In this document: in pieces, positions 42,287 through 52,290 of the stretch
How positions within the stretch are numbered: position 1 is the first letter of the stretch
How the letters are laid out: each line of letters starts with the position of its first letter
Assembly (NCBI GenBank): GCA_020634935.1
Contig: JACKAT010000016.1
Coordinates: 1 to 64,000 of the forward strand
Source: Anaerolineales bacterium
GTDB taxonomy: Bacteria; Chloroflexota; Anaerolineae; 4572-78; J111
Length of the DNA stretch: 64,000 nt
Reading direction: 5' to 3'
Program-made: the position numbers and the translations under genes
The notes under the pieces: generated by a model
What the model was told of the DNA's origin: nothing
Database searches by the model: none
Seen by the model: only the letters and a program-made list of their open reading frames with translations

Positions 42287-43000
42287 ATGCCATTAAATCG
42301 AAACACTACGCTTATTATTCATTTTATTCTTGACCAATTACTACCGCCAATTATCCGAGATAATCGGTTAGTCATGAAACTATTGTTGCGACTGGCATTG
42401 GGTCGCGGCTATTTATGGTTCATTGACTTTAAAGGCGACATAAACAAGTTCACCGAAGATAGTCTTAAAACTTATTATATAAATTCAAGCTCCTCACATA
42501 TTCAAAGACCCACCGACTTAAATCCTGCTTGTGTTGAAAAGATAGAGAATTTATCCCTTGGCAGGACTGTTTTAGATATTGCTTGTGGTCGAGGATATCT
42601 AGCCAAGAGATTGAGCCGTAAATTTTCTGTTACTGGCGCTGACTACACCATTCCAGAAGCATTAAAACGTTCCTCTCCTGATATTCAATGGGATGAGGTT
42701 AATATTGAGCGGCTTCATTATGGGGATAATAAATTTGATACGGTCATTTGCACCCACACTCTGGAGCATGTGTTCGACATTCACCAAGCCATACGTGAAT
42801 TACGTAGAGTTACTAAAAAAAGGCTTATAGTCGTCCTGCCAAGACAACGCCCCTATCAATATACTTTTGACCTACATGTTCACTTTTTTCCTTACTCGTG
42901 GCAGGTTGAGTTATTATTCGGAATAAACGGAAAAAACAACAATAAATATTGTGAATTAGTTAATGGCGATTGGCTTTACGTAGAAGAATTTAAACAGTAG
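42287..43000 (+). CDS. Class I SAM-dependent methyltransferase
   Basis: 237 residues. SAM motif I is TVLDIACGRGYLAKRL near residue 95, followed by VTGADYT and the motif DTVICTHTLEHVFDIHQA with RRVTKKRLIVVLP, a complete methyltransferase_11-like core. The N-terminal 80 residues are extra. There is no visible ribosome binding site at ATG 42287. In this context it may modify a sugar or lipid, but the target is unknown. Confidence 0.85.
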   Translation: MPLNRNTTLIIHFILDQLLPPIIRDNRLVMKLLLRLALGRGYLWFIDFKGDINKFTEDSLKTYYINSSSSHIQRPTDLNPACVEKIENLSLGRTVLDIACGRGYLAKRLSRKFSVTGADYTIPEALKRSSPDIQWDEVNIERLHYGDNKFDTVICTHTLEHVFDIHQAIRELRRVTKKRLIVVLPRQRPYQYTFDLHVHFFPYSWQVELLFGINGKNNNKYCELVNGDWLYVEEFKQ

Positions 43001-43204
43001 TTAACTGGTCGGGTGGCAATAGAGTGCGGATAAATAGACGAGAAAAGAACCAAGTTACATTAACCGCACAGCGACTAATCCCTGACAATATTAGGGCAGG
43101 CCGAAGCAGGATGCATATTCCTCATAGTATGAGCGTCATCTCTCCCATACCTTATATTCGCTTTGAAATAATTACTCGGCAAGGTCATATACAGTTTTTG
43201 AAGC

Positions 43205-44209
43205 TCAACCTGTGGGAGGATGACTGGTTTGAACTAACAAAACCATATAGTCCGTCTTAATTCGACTATACTCTTGACTCAATTCTTTAGCTCTTGAAGG
43301 GATCCCTAAAACGGCCTCAGGGTCCAGCAGAGCCAATAGTTCAAAGATGATCAAGTGAGCGTTTATTTCTTGTAACATGATACGCGTACGCAAATGGGCT
43401 ATTTTATCTAAAGTATCCCGATTTAAAACGGGAGTCAGGTCATCTTGTTTCAAGGTCAGATGGGGTATATTGGCGTGTTTTTCAAGTTCATTATAAAGCG
43501 TGGCAACGTTTGGTGAAATTAGTTCTAGTAATTCCATGACTTGAGGCGTATAGGCCAAACTAAATCGATGGAACTCATGCGGGTCAAACAGTTTCTGTGA
43601 TTGACCGGCCTTCAATGAAAGTTTAAACTTTTTAGCAATCAAATTTACAAAGGAGGGAATGTTTGATATTAAACTGTGAATATTACATAAAATAGAATTT
43701 TCCGGGTGCTGTTGATAGAAATCCAAAATAGCCTGATTGTAAGTCTGCCAGGCTTGCAGCCCTATGTGTGGCGCAGCTAGAATTTCAATATCTGTGCCGC
43801 GTCTCACTAAAGATGATATAACTTCAAACGGATGACGATAGACAAAGATATAGGTGGCATCCGGCAGGAGATCGTGCCAAAAGTCCAGGAAAAGAGCCGT
43901 GCGGGGGTCTTTCCACCCCCAAAGTTGATAGGCTTCTCGCTGTTTAATAAGGTGCAAAGCCATGTCACGCTCTGTTGTCATAATTTGATTTGGCGTTAAC
44001 CGGGTTTGAGTAAATGGGGTTTCACCAAAACGGCGTAGAATATTTTCATGAAGATACAGGAAATCGAAATCCTCAAAATGACCGTGCTTATTACCTTTAT
44101 AACTACCAAGCAGATTTTCGCCAATATGGACTCCAGTTTCCTGGATTACATTTGTCACTAACGAGGTGCCGGAACGATGCATTCCGGTGATGATCAATTG
44201 TTTCGACAT
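43205..44209 (-). CDS. Sulfotransferase family protein
   Basis: 334 residues. The 5'-PAPS binding loop is GMHRSGTSLV at residues 8-17, and the 3'-phosphate region is YIFVYRHPFEVISSLVRR. These are the two signature parts of bacterial sulfotransferases. It probably sulfates a glycan. Followed on the same strand, after 28 bp, from the fusion gene at 44238-46868, so the two are likely co-transcribed. One of three sulfotransferase domains in the window. Confidence 0.88.
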   Translation of the reverse strand: MSKQLIITGMHRSGTSLVTNVIQETGVHIGENLLGSYKGNKHGHFEDFDFLYLHENILRRFGETPFTQTRLTPNQIMTTERDMALHLIKQREAYQLWGWKDPRTALFLDFWHDLLPDATYIFVYRHPFEVISSLVRRGTDIEILAAPHIGLQAWQTYNQAILDFYQQHPENSILCNIHSLISNIPSFVNLIAKKFKLSLKAGQSQKLFDPHEFHRFSLAYTPQVMELLELISPNVATLYNELEKHANIPHLTLKQDDLTPVLNRDTLDKIAHLRTRIMLQEINAHLIIFELLALLDPEAVLGIPSRAKELSQEYSRIKTDYMVLLVQTSHPPTG

Positions 44210-44237
44210 TTTAACAGAATTCCCAAGTCTTATAATT

Positions 44238-46868
44238 TTAGACCAACTTATTACGGATTAAGGTCTTTAATTTTCGAACAGAACCGCTCACCAACCAGGC
44301 TTTGGTCATGAGTTTCCAAGCCCGGGTATTAAATATTGTAGTAAGTTGCAATTGGTAATCATTACGCTCAGCCGTCAACGCGGCCATTTCTGTTCGGAGC
44401 GCTGTCAACTCTTGTTCTGGAATGAGGGTAGCTGGTGAAGCTTCTATAGTATTAGGGTTAGAGACCAGTAACAAGGCCGCTAACTGGTCTCGGTACAGAG
44501 CGGCACGGTTCTCATCAGGAAACAACGCCTCAATTTGTTGAGCGTGAGCTGCCACGAACTCAAACAAGGAGAGGCTTTCAGTCATTGTGAGCTGTGACGG
44601 CCAAAGTTGATTGCGAGTAGGGTCCAGACTATCCAGATCATTAACCATATTATCCAGAGGCAACCCCAAAAAGGCTAGACAACGGGCCAGTTGATCTTCA
44701 GGCTGTTCGATTAATGTTTCTTCGCGCACCGCCAATTTTTGGTCAACCGGTAAATATTGAAAAAATTCGGCGATAGCTTGATTATTTTCTAACCAATATT
44801 CGGCCAAATATTTAATATCTCCGCCCGGAAAACAGCGAGCGGGGTCTACTTCGGCCGGCGGCGGTTCGAAATGAAAGGCTTGCCAACACCGCGCCATCAC
44901 CTGTGGTTGAGGTTCAGGCCAGTAATGCCAGGTTTGCTGGCGCTGATTGACCTGTTCAAACAACACCTTCAGGCTGGCCACCACTTGAGGCAAATGGCGA
45001 TAGATCCAAATAAAGCGCGCATCCGGGAATAAGCCATTAACAAACGGAAGTTTGTTACAGAGATGCGGATTCTTATTTAAGAAGATTAGGTTAGGCTGAT
45101 CTTCTAATTTTTTGTATTTCATCATCTCTGCTCGGAAAGCTTGAGCTAACTTTTCGGCCTGACCTGGTTGAACATCGGCTGCGCCAAGTTGAAGACATTC
45201 GGTATCGCGAGTGCGAGGTGAAGCCATAGCTACCTGGCCAACAGTAGACCAAATATGTTTTAACTCAAAAGGGCAGTGAACAACTCCCTGAAATTCACCC
45301 ACTAAATCGGCTAATAACGTTGTACCGCTCCGCATACAACCCGCAACAAAGAGGGGTTTGTGCAGCAAGGCTGCCGGGGGATCTGCCAACAACGGGCTTC
45401 TTGTAGAAGTGTCCGTTTTAAAAGCCCATAATGTCACGTTTTTATAATGACCAACAGCTTGCAACTCACGAGCACCGGCTTGTAGTAGCGTCTGGCTCAA
45501 TGGCTCGTAATAAAAAGTGATGTCAGGCGGATCAGTAGGAGGGGTCTCATAGCCTGATATCAAGCCAACATGTTGAGTCAGTTCAACAAGGCAGGCTACA
45601 GTCGCCTGGTAGCGCGATTCGCTATTAAGATGAATCAGCATATCCAGACAAATGACGAAATCAGCTGGAGGCAAGTCCAAATTGAGCACATCGCCAGCAA
45701 TAAATTTTCGCTGCGGGTAATTGAGGCGATTGCGCTCAATAATGACCGGCGAAAGATCAACTCCGGTATAAATAGCATCTGATAATACCTGAGAAACCAT
45801 TTGATCGCCACAGCCTATATCAAGAATAGAGTCAGGCTGATATAATTTTTCTATCCGCTGCAGGGTCTCCTGTTTATAGGTAATGGCTGGCCCCCGCGAA
45901 CCGATCCCTGAACCCAAATCAGGATTATGCCAGTAACGGTAATCCCAAAACGTCTGATTATCAAAACTGTGGCGGCGATGTTCATGTAACTGTTGATTGA
46001 ACTGCTCAATTCGCTTTTGAACTTTTGGATAGGGCGAGGCTCGGAGGTAGCCAAGTACATCGATGCAGTTATGATAGTGCAAAATGATGGGATCAACCTG
46101 CTCCATTACAGTGACATCGGCCCAGTCGGTGAGATTCAAGGGAAAATTCATGGCTAAGGGCAACTCGTTAAATGGCGCCGGCTGAGCAGCAAAAGCCAGA
46201 GCCAAACTGACCTGTTCGCAAAGGAAGGTATGAGTTTCGAGCAGATCAAGACGCTCTAATAATGCGTTATTGTACGTTTCCCAAACCGGCCCCAACTTTT
46301 GCAGAATAGGGTAAGGAAATATTAAAACACCCGCGTTGCAATACCAAATTGTTGAAGCTCTGACGGGATTACATTGATAATTTTGCGGGGGCATCTCCAA
46401 CTCAAAATGTTCGAATACCCTTCGAAGTATGTCATGAGGCACCGTGGGTAAATCGGCGATTTTGGCCTGAAAGACCTGACCAGTTAAATAAGGCAGGGGA
46501 TCTTGAACAATTACCGTGTCACAGTCGAGTAAGATTATGGTGTCATAGGCGTTAAGTTCGGGCAGGGCCAGAAAACGAAGTTTGTTTGAGGGAGGATGAT
46601 GAGAGCTAAAGCGGGGCACGATGCGGACTGACGCCCCTAGCTGCTCAAACTTATGAACATAGGTCTGATCCGCCTCATCGACAATACAAACAAAAAAATC
46701 TACTTCGGCCATTCGGCCACCAAACCAACGCATCGAGGATAGCAGGCGCAGCGCTTGAGCCAGATATTTAGGATTATTATCAGCCACACAACCGACAATA
46801 ACCCTTCCTAGTTGCGGAAGGGGGGAGTGATTAAAGCTGGGGGATAGTTGGTCCTCAATATGTGTCAC
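44238..46868 (-). CDS. Triple-domain glycosyltransferase / methyltransferase / sulfotransferase fusion
   Basis: 876 residues in one frame. Residues 20-300 look like a GT8-type or nucleotide-sugar transferase (VIVGCVADNNPKYLAQAL, DxD-like LLDCDTV at 113-119, YCNAGVLIFPY). Residues 335-485 form a SAM methyltransferase (SILDIGCGDQMV near 347, GVDLSPVIIERN). Residues 503-790 form a sulfotransferase (LFVAGCMRSGTTLLADL, P-loop about 509-518, and FIWIYRHLPQVVASL). The end (800-876) is a coiled coil. Together these could build a sulfated and methylated sugar motif. No frameshift or internal stop separates the parts. Confidence 0.85.
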   Translation of the reverse strand: MTHIEDQLSPSFNHSPLPQLGRVIVGCVADNNPKYLAQALRLLSSMRWFGGRMAEVDFFVCIVDEADQTYVHKFEQLGASVRIVPRFSSHHPPSNKLRFLALPELNAYDTIILLDCDTVIVQDPLPYLTGQVFQAKIADLPTVPHDILRRVFEHFELEMPPQNYQCNPVRASTIWYCNAGVLIFPYPILQKLGPVWETYNNALLERLDLLETHTFLCEQVSLALAFAAQPAPFNELPLAMNFPLNLTDWADVTVMEQVDPIILHYHNCIDVLGYLRASPYPKVQKRIEQFNQQLHEHRRHSFDNQTFWDYRYWHNPDLGSGIGSRGPAITYKQETLQRIEKLYQPDSILDIGCGDQMVSQVLSDAIYTGVDLSPVIIERNRLNYPQRKFIAGDVLNLDLPPADFVICLDMLIHLNSESRYQATVACLVELTQHVGLISGYETPPTDPPDITFYYEPLSQTLLQAGARELQAVGHYKNVTLWAFKTDTSTRSPLLADPPAALLHKPLFVAGCMRSGTTLLADLVGEFQGVVHCPFELKHIWSTVGQVAMASPRTRDTECLQLGAADVQPGQAEKLAQAFRAEMMKYKKLEDQPNLIFLNKNPHLCNKLPFVNGLFPDARFIWIYRHLPQVVASLKVLFEQVNQRQQTWHYWPEPQPQVMARCWQAFHFEPPPAEVDPARCFPGGDIKYLAEYWLENNQAIAEFFQYLPVDQKLAVREETLIEQPEDQLARCLAFLGLPLDNMVNDLDSLDPTRNQLWPSQLTMTESLSLFEFVAAHAQQIEALFPDENRAALYRDQLAALLLVSNPNTIEASPATLIPEQELTALRTEMAALTAERNDYQLQLTTIFNTRAWKLMTKAWLVSGSVRKLKTLIRNKLV

Positions 46869-46895
46869 AGGGTCGAGTCTCCGTTCAAAAAACCG

Positions 46896-48284
46896 CTATC
46901 TGGTTAAAACGGAGTCTGGAAGTTTTACACAAGTGGCCTTCAAATCAATAACCCCATGAAACCGTTTAGGGCTTGGCAACACCTGAAACATCAACGCACC
47001 GGCTATTTTTTCATGTAAAAAAGAAATATGGTCGCTGAAGTAATCATTAAGGCCCAGCGCTAAACTATACCGATCAGCGGCCAAGTTAACTTCAAAACTA
47101 AAGGCGACTTCAATTTTTCTTCGACCTGGTTCTACGGCAGGAAATGATAACTTCGCGGCGATCGTGTCTGTACCATAAATGGCATAACCGCGTTCATCAC
47201 GTAATTGCATAACGATATTAGGATTGGCAATGGTTTCATCCACCAAAGCCGTTATCTTTAACGTCAGCGTATCCCCTTGGTAGAAAGTATCGGTTTCTTC
47301 ATCCTCGTTCCACAAAGAAAATTCAACGATCTCCCCGTGATCTGTCCCGAAAGTAGTACCATTATGGCTATTTTGTTTCCAGGTGACTTGATTTTTTCTT
47401 TCCTGTTTAATAGCACTTTGCCTTCGGGCGTAAATGTCTTTCAAATACGCTTCCGTAACCGCCTCACATTCTCCTAAGGCTAGCTGATGGCCGCTATCAA
47501 GGTATAGAGCTGTTGTACAGTAATTTTTGATCAGCCGAATATCGTGAGAGACAAGCAGAAGGGTCATCTGCCGTTCGCGTAAGCCTTCCAGATGGTGTAA
47601 ACATTTCTGGCTAAAGGCAAAGTCGCCCACCGACAAGGCTTCATCTACTATCAAGATATCAGGATTAACCGTTACAGCCACCGAAAAGGCCAAACGCATT
47701 TTCATGCCGGACGAATACAGTTTGACCGGCTGGTCTATAAACTCGCCAATTTCGGCAAAGTCAACCACTTCATCAAAGCGCCGCTCCATCTCCTCTTGAC
47801 TAACCCCCAGGATCGAGCCGTTGAGGTAGACATTTTCCCGACCTGAAAACTCCGGGTTAAACCCGCTGCCCAATTCCAATAAAGCCGCTACCCGGCCGGT
47901 GACCTCTACCTCGCCTGTGGTTGGGGCCAGCGTCCCGGCAATGATCTGCAAGAGGGTGCTTTTGCCGCTCCCATTAAGGCCAATCACCCCCAAGGCCTCG
48001 CCCCGTTTGATTTCAAAAGACACATCGCGCAAGGCCCAAAAGTCACGATAAAACTGGCGCACCTTGTTGCCCCGTAAGAACTGAGGGAGAGCATACCAGA
48101 GGGACTGTTTGAGTCGATCCTGGGGATCATCATAAAGGGGGTACATTTTGCTAATATTGCGAACTGAGATGGCCAATTCATGGGCCGGAGATGAGAATTC
48201 AGAACCGAGCGGGCGCGGCTCGGAGTTTGATTGAAGATTTGGTTCCGGTATGATTTCGTTGGTATTTAAGGTCTCAACAGCCAT
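46896..48284 (-). CDS. Polysaccharide ABC transporter ATPase, Wzt-like with C-terminal domain
   Basis: 462 residues. Walker A GLNGSGKST at 102-110, ABC signature YSSGMKMRLAF near 195, Walker B ILIVDEAL near 217, and H-loop LLVSHDIRLI. After about residue 290 comes a C-terminal beta-sandwich of the Wzt carbohydrate-binding type (EIVEFSLWNEDEE through LAADRYSLALGLN). It would power export of an O-antigen-like chain. The N-terminal 40 residues are extra. The partner permease (Wzm) is not in the window. It lies 27 bp upstream of the triple fusion gene, suggesting one operon. Confidence 0.9.
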   Translation of the reverse strand: MAVETLNTNEIIPEPNLQSNSEPRPLGSEFSSPAHELAISVRNISKMYPLYDDPQDRLKQSLWYALPQFLRGNKVRQFYRDFWALRDVSFEIKRGEALGVIGLNGSGKSTLLQIIAGTLAPTTGEVEVTGRVAALLELGSGFNPEFSGRENVYLNGSILGVSQEEMERRFDEVVDFAEIGEFIDQPVKLYSSGMKMRLAFSVAVTVNPDILIVDEALSVGDFAFSQKCLHHLEGLRERQMTLLLVSHDIRLIKNYCTTALYLDSGHQLALGECEAVTEAYLKDIYARRQSAIKQERKNQVTWKQNSHNGTTFGTDHGEIVEFSLWNEDEETDTFYQGDTLTLKITALVDETIANPNIVMQLRDERGYAIYGTDTIAAKLSFPAVEPGRRKIEVAFSFEVNLAADRYSLALGLNDYFSDHISFLHEKIAGALMFQVLPSPKRFHGVIDLKATCVKLPDSVLTR

Positions 48285-48406
48285 ATGACTATCTTTATCG
48301 TTTGTTCTTTTACTAACAAATTGAGAATTATAGTGTTATCAAAGATATCGAGCAAAAAATAGAAGAATGGCCATATGAGTTATGTAGTTAAAGAGAAAAG
48401 TAAAGG

Positions 48407-50113
48407 TTATTGGGCTTGAATAATCGGAAGATAAACTGGGGAAAACGGCTCAGGACCGGAAATCACGGAACCGACGAGATAGTCTACCTCATCCTCATCA
48501 AAACTGGTCGGCGTTTCCACTTGACCAAAAACCTGAAAGGCCATTCCTGGTTGAAGGTGAGCCGGCAGTTGCGCAGATTGATTGATGGTCATCGTCTGCC
48601 CCGGATTTAGGGTTACAGGCACAGGATTTCTAGCCGCCTCACGACCATCCTCAAGACGAACATAGGCTTTGAATGTGCCGCTGACTGAACTTGCCCCATT
48701 GTTGGTTAAATCAAATTGGGCGGCAATCGGGTCGCCTGGCAATACGTCGGTCGAACCTAGAGGCGTTACGTTTACGGTTACTGTCGGCTGGGATAGACCG
48801 AACTGCAACGCTTTAAATGCATTCAACCGGCCGCCAGTCAGTACGGGCAGTCCCACGTTATCAGTGCCGTTTAAAATACGCCATTTAATTTCATTAATGG
48901 TCAAATGGGGATCTTGGGCTAGAAGCAGACCGGCTACCCCGGCCACGTGGGGAGTAGCCATCGATGTCCCTGATAGCTGACCATATTTACCGTTGGGCAG
49001 CGTGCTGAGAATGTCCACCCCGGGCGCGCCCAGGTCAACTGTGGTCGTCCCATAGTTGGAAAAGCTGGCCAGATCGTCATTTCGGTCCGTGGCCGCTACA
49101 GCAATGATGTTGTCCAAATCATAGTTTGACGGATAGTTGGCCGTCGTATCATTATTATCGCCCCGACCATCTAAGCCGCCGTTGCCGGCGGCGGCTACAA
49201 AAACACTATGAGACGCGCGGATGGCGTCGCGGGTGGCCTGACTGAAATTACTCCCCCCCCAACTGTTGCTGGAGATGTGGACGCCCATCATGGTATGATA
49301 TTCTATGGCGGCAATCAGATCGCCCTCACTAGCCGAGCAAAGTATTAATAAAGAGACTTTGAACGCCTTTAAGGGCATAATCTTAACATTCCAATTAACC
49401 CCGGTCACCCCTTCGCCGTTATTGCCCACCGCGCCAATGGTGCCGGCTGTGTGCGTCCCATGCCCTTGACAAGCCCGGCCCACCGGCGACGGATCATTAT
49501 CGTTGGAAGAGAAGTCCCAGCCGTGGACATCGTCGATAAAACCGTTGTTGTCATCATCGATCCCGTTATTGGGGATCTCACCCGGATTCGTCCATAAGTT
49601 GGCGGCCAGGTCGGGATGGGTTAGGTCGGCTCCGGAGTCGATGACGGCAATGACCACATCGCTGCTGCCGCTGGTGATATCCCATGCTTCCGGCGCGTCG
49701 ATGTCGGCGTCAGCCGTACCGCCGCTTTGCCCAGTGTTATTCAGTCCCCATAGTTGGTCATACTGGGGGTCGTTGGGGGTTGTATCTAAATAATAGAGGC
49801 TGTTACGAACGACATACTCGACTAAGGGATGTTTTTGGAGACGTCTGATGGCTTCAACCACTGTCAAGCTGGCAGGCAATTTGACGTGGAAAATGTGGCT
49901 GTTACGAAAATACCGGAGGGTTTGGGTGTTGAACTGGCGGTGAAGTTCGTTAATGCGATCAACCTTAACTCCATCTTTCAACTTGAGCAGCACTTCGCCG
50001 GGTACAAATTCGGGTCGTTCCAGTTGCTGACTGGGTTTAGCATAGGTTGAACCACTCATCATCACCAGCAATCCAACTAGCACTAATAATACCGTCTTTG
50101 CTCTGCTTAGCAT
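48407..50113 (-). CDS. Secreted subtilisin-like serine protease (S8), paralogue A
   Basis: 568 residues. Signal peptide 1-25 (LLVLVGLLVMMSGSTYA), an inhibitor-like propeptide (FVPGEVLLKLKDGVKVDRI), then the S8 domain with Asp in AVIDSGADLTHPDLAAN, His in GHGTHTAGTIGAVG and Ser in SGTSMATPHVAGVAGL. A CARDB-like beta domain follows (about 440-550), ending in a tail VYLPIIQAQ. A general secreted protease. First of three such genes on this strand, each separately transcribed by the look of the spacers. Confidence 0.93.
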   Translation of the reverse strand: MLSRAKTVLLVLVGLLVMMSGSTYAKPSQQLERPEFVPGEVLLKLKDGVKVDRINELHRQFNTQTLRYFRNSHIFHVKLPASLTVVEAIRRLQKHPLVEYVVRNSLYYLDTTPNDPQYDQLWGLNNTGQSGGTADADIDAPEAWDITSGSSDVVIAVIDSGADLTHPDLAANLWTNPGEIPNNGIDDDNNGFIDDVHGWDFSSNDNDPSPVGRACQGHGTHTAGTIGAVGNNGEGVTGVNWNVKIMPLKAFKVSLLILCSASEGDLIAAIEYHTMMGVHISSNSWGGSNFSQATRDAIRASHSVFVAAAGNGGLDGRGDNNDTTANYPSNYDLDNIIAVAATDRNDDLASFSNYGTTTVDLGAPGVDILSTLPNGKYGQLSGTSMATPHVAGVAGLLLAQDPHLTINEIKWRILNGTDNVGLPVLTGGRLNAFKALQFGLSQPTVTVNVTPLGSTDVLPGDPIAAQFDLTNNGASSVSGTFKAYVRLEDGREAARNPVPVTLNPGQTMTINQSAQLPAHLQPGMAFQVFGQVETPTSFDEDEVDYLVGSVISGPEPFSPVYLPIIQAQ

Positions 50114-50355
50114 TCTTTATTTCTCCTATTAACGCTATACCATCCCTCTCGTGTTCCGAAGATTTTGGAGGCTGTTTCGGGTATCATTCATTCAGGTTCT
50201 TTAGTATGCTGGCTTGCCCCAGTCCACGTCTGAAATTTGACCTGTTCTTGGTGGCATCACTTATTTAATTTAAAAAGTTCCGGCTTTACTTTCTTTTGTC
50301 TTCTGGCAGTTTACTTAGGAATGACGATTTAACAAGTTTGACCTTCGAGCCAGGC

Positions 50356-50413
50356 AAACAGCAAATGGTAATCGGTTACCCAATCCCTGATGACCAATTA
50401 CCATTTGCTGTTT
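50356..50413. repeat. Perfect 17-bp inverted repeat, possible terminator hairpin
   Basis: AAACAGCAAATGGTAAT and its exact complement with a 24-nt loop, about 65 bp beyond the stop of the protease gene at 50478. Only three T follow on that strand, so a role as terminator is uncertain. The rest of the 50114-50477 spacer shows no gene. Confidence 0.6.
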
Positions 50414-50477
50414 CCAAAATAGAAAAGTTATTTAATTTCCGAGCCAACTTTTCCTACATTTATTTACATTGCAAGGG

Positions 50478-52169
50478 CTAATCGACCTGAAGAACCGGCA
50501 GATAGACGTCGTCCGACAAGCCCGCACCGGTAAAGGTTGAACCAACCGTGTATTCTACTGAGTCCTCATCAAAACTAACCGCTGTTTCAACTTGATAAAA
50601 AACATCAAAAGTCGTTCCTGGAGCCATAGTCGGTGGTATCTGGCCAGTCTGGGTGATATTTTTTGTCTGACCCAGGCTTAACGTGCCGGTTTTCGATGTT
50701 TTGCGTATCTCGCGACCATCTTCAAGGCGAACATAAGAGTTAAATGTCCCATCGATTGAACTTTGCCCATTGTTTGTCACAGTAACTTTAATTAAGATCG
50801 TTTCACCGGGGGTTACGACGGTCGAACCCAGCGGCGTAACATCTACTGCCACAGTCGGCTGGGATAGACCAAATTGCAATGTATTGAAGGCATTCAGCCG
50901 GCCGCCGGTCACCACCGGCAGACCTATGTTATCCACACCATTTAAAATACGCCACTTGACTTCATAGACAGTTAGATCGGGGTCTTGGGCCAAGAGTAGG
51001 CCGGCTACACCGGCCACATGGGGCGTAGCCATAGATGTTCCTGATAGATTGCCATACTTACTATTGGGTAGGGTGCTGAGAATATCCACACCCGGTGCCC
51101 CCAGATCTACCGTGTTTATGCCATAGTTGGAGAAGCTGGCCCGATTGTCATTTCGATCCGTGGCTGCTACGGAAATGATATTATCCAAGTCGTAATTCGA
51201 CGGATATTGAGGGGTAGAGTCGTTGTTAGAACCTTCGTTACCGGCGGCAGCCACAAAAACACTGTTAGACGCGCGAATGGCGTCTTGCATAGCCAGATTG
51301 AACCCGCCGCCGCCATAGCTATTGCTGGAAATACGTACACCCATCAGCGTGTAATAGTCAACCGCCGCAATCAAATCGGCATCACTGGCCGAACAAAAGC
51401 TCCCAAAGACAATACTAAAGGCCTTCAATGGCATAAGCTTGACATTCCAGTTAACACCAGTTACCCCCACACCGTTGTTGCCCACCGCTCCAATTGTACC
51501 GGCGGTATGAGTCCCGTGACCACCACAAGCACCACCTACCGGCGACGGGTCATTGTCGTTGGAGGAGAAGTCCCAGCCGTGAACATCATCCACAAAACCA
51601 TTATTGTCATCATCTATGCCATTATTGGGGATCTCGCCCGGATTGGTCCATAAGTTGGCCGCCAGGTCCGGATGGTTAAGCTGGGCCCCAGAGTCGATCA
51701 CGGCAATGACCACCTCGTTGCTGCCGGTGGTAATGTCCCATGCTTCCAGCGCATCGATATCCGCGTCAACGGTACCGCCACTCTGTCCGAAATTGTGCAG
51801 CCCCCATAACTGTGAGCCTTGGGGATCATTTGGGGTTACGTCGAGATAATATAGCCCGTTGGGGGTAACATACTCAACCAGCGGGCTACTTTCAATCTGT
51901 GGGATAACCTCATTAACCGTTAAGTTCGGAGGAAGTTTGAGGTGAAAAATGTGGCTGTTGCGAAAATAATTGATGGTTTGGGTATTGAACTGGCGATTAA
52001 TCTCGTTGATTCGTTCGATATTTACCCCATCTTTCAATTTGAGCAGCACTTCGCCCGACACATATTCAGGTCGTTCTACCTGTTGACCAGTTTTGGCATA
52101 GGTTGAAGCGCTCATCATCACCAGCAGCCCAACCATCACCAATAGGGCTATCTTTGCTTTACTTAGCAT
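50478..52169 (-). CDS. Secreted subtilisin-like serine protease (S8), paralogue B
   Basis: 563 residues with the same design as its neighbours: signal peptide, propeptide (YVSGEVLLKLKDGVNIERI), catalytic Asp in AVIDSGAQLNHPDL, His in GHGTHTAGTIGAVG, Ser in SGTSMATPHVAGVAG, a beta domain, and the tail VYLPVLQVD. The ATG at 52169 has AGGAG upstream, the start-region layout matching paralogue A. Two Cys positions near the active site (GGACGGH and FCSAS) are shared with paralogue C. Confidence 0.93.
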   Translation of the reverse strand: MLSKAKIALLVMVGLLVMMSASTYAKTGQQVERPEYVSGEVLLKLKDGVNIERINEINRQFNTQTINYFRNSHIFHLKLPPNLTVNEVIPQIESSPLVEYVTPNGLYYLDVTPNDPQGSQLWGLHNFGQSGGTVDADIDALEAWDITTGSNEVVIAVIDSGAQLNHPDLAANLWTNPGEIPNNGIDDDNNGFVDDVHGWDFSSNDNDPSPVGGACGGHGTHTAGTIGAVGNNGVGVTGVNWNVKLMPLKAFSIVFGSFCSASDADLIAAVDYYTLMGVRISSNSYGGGGFNLAMQDAIRASNSVFVAAAGNEGSNNDSTPQYPSNYDLDNIISVAATDRNDNRASFSNYGINTVDLGAPGVDILSTLPNSKYGNLSGTSMATPHVAGVAGLLLAQDPDLTVYEVKWRILNGVDNIGLPVVTGGRLNAFNTLQFGLSQPTVAVDVTPLGSTVVTPGETILIKVTVTNNGQSSIDGTFNSYVRLEDGREIRKTSKTGTLSLGQTKNITQTGQIPPTMAPGTTFDVFYQVETAVSFDEDSVEYTVGSTFTGAGLSDDVYLPVLQVD

Positions 52170-52290
52170 CCTTTAGTTTCTCCTATGAGCGAAGCTATAA
52201 TCCAGTTAGCTTCAAAAGTAAATGGGTGTTTATGACACGTCACATCAATGGTATTAAGTAGTAAAGATTAAGCTAAACTGATTACCTTTC

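Noticed and set aside
43024..43260. Plus-strand 78-codon frame
   Set aside because: GTG start without a ribosome binding site; its 3' end overlaps the end of the sulfotransferase gene. It could be a remnant but nothing recognisable supports it as a gene.
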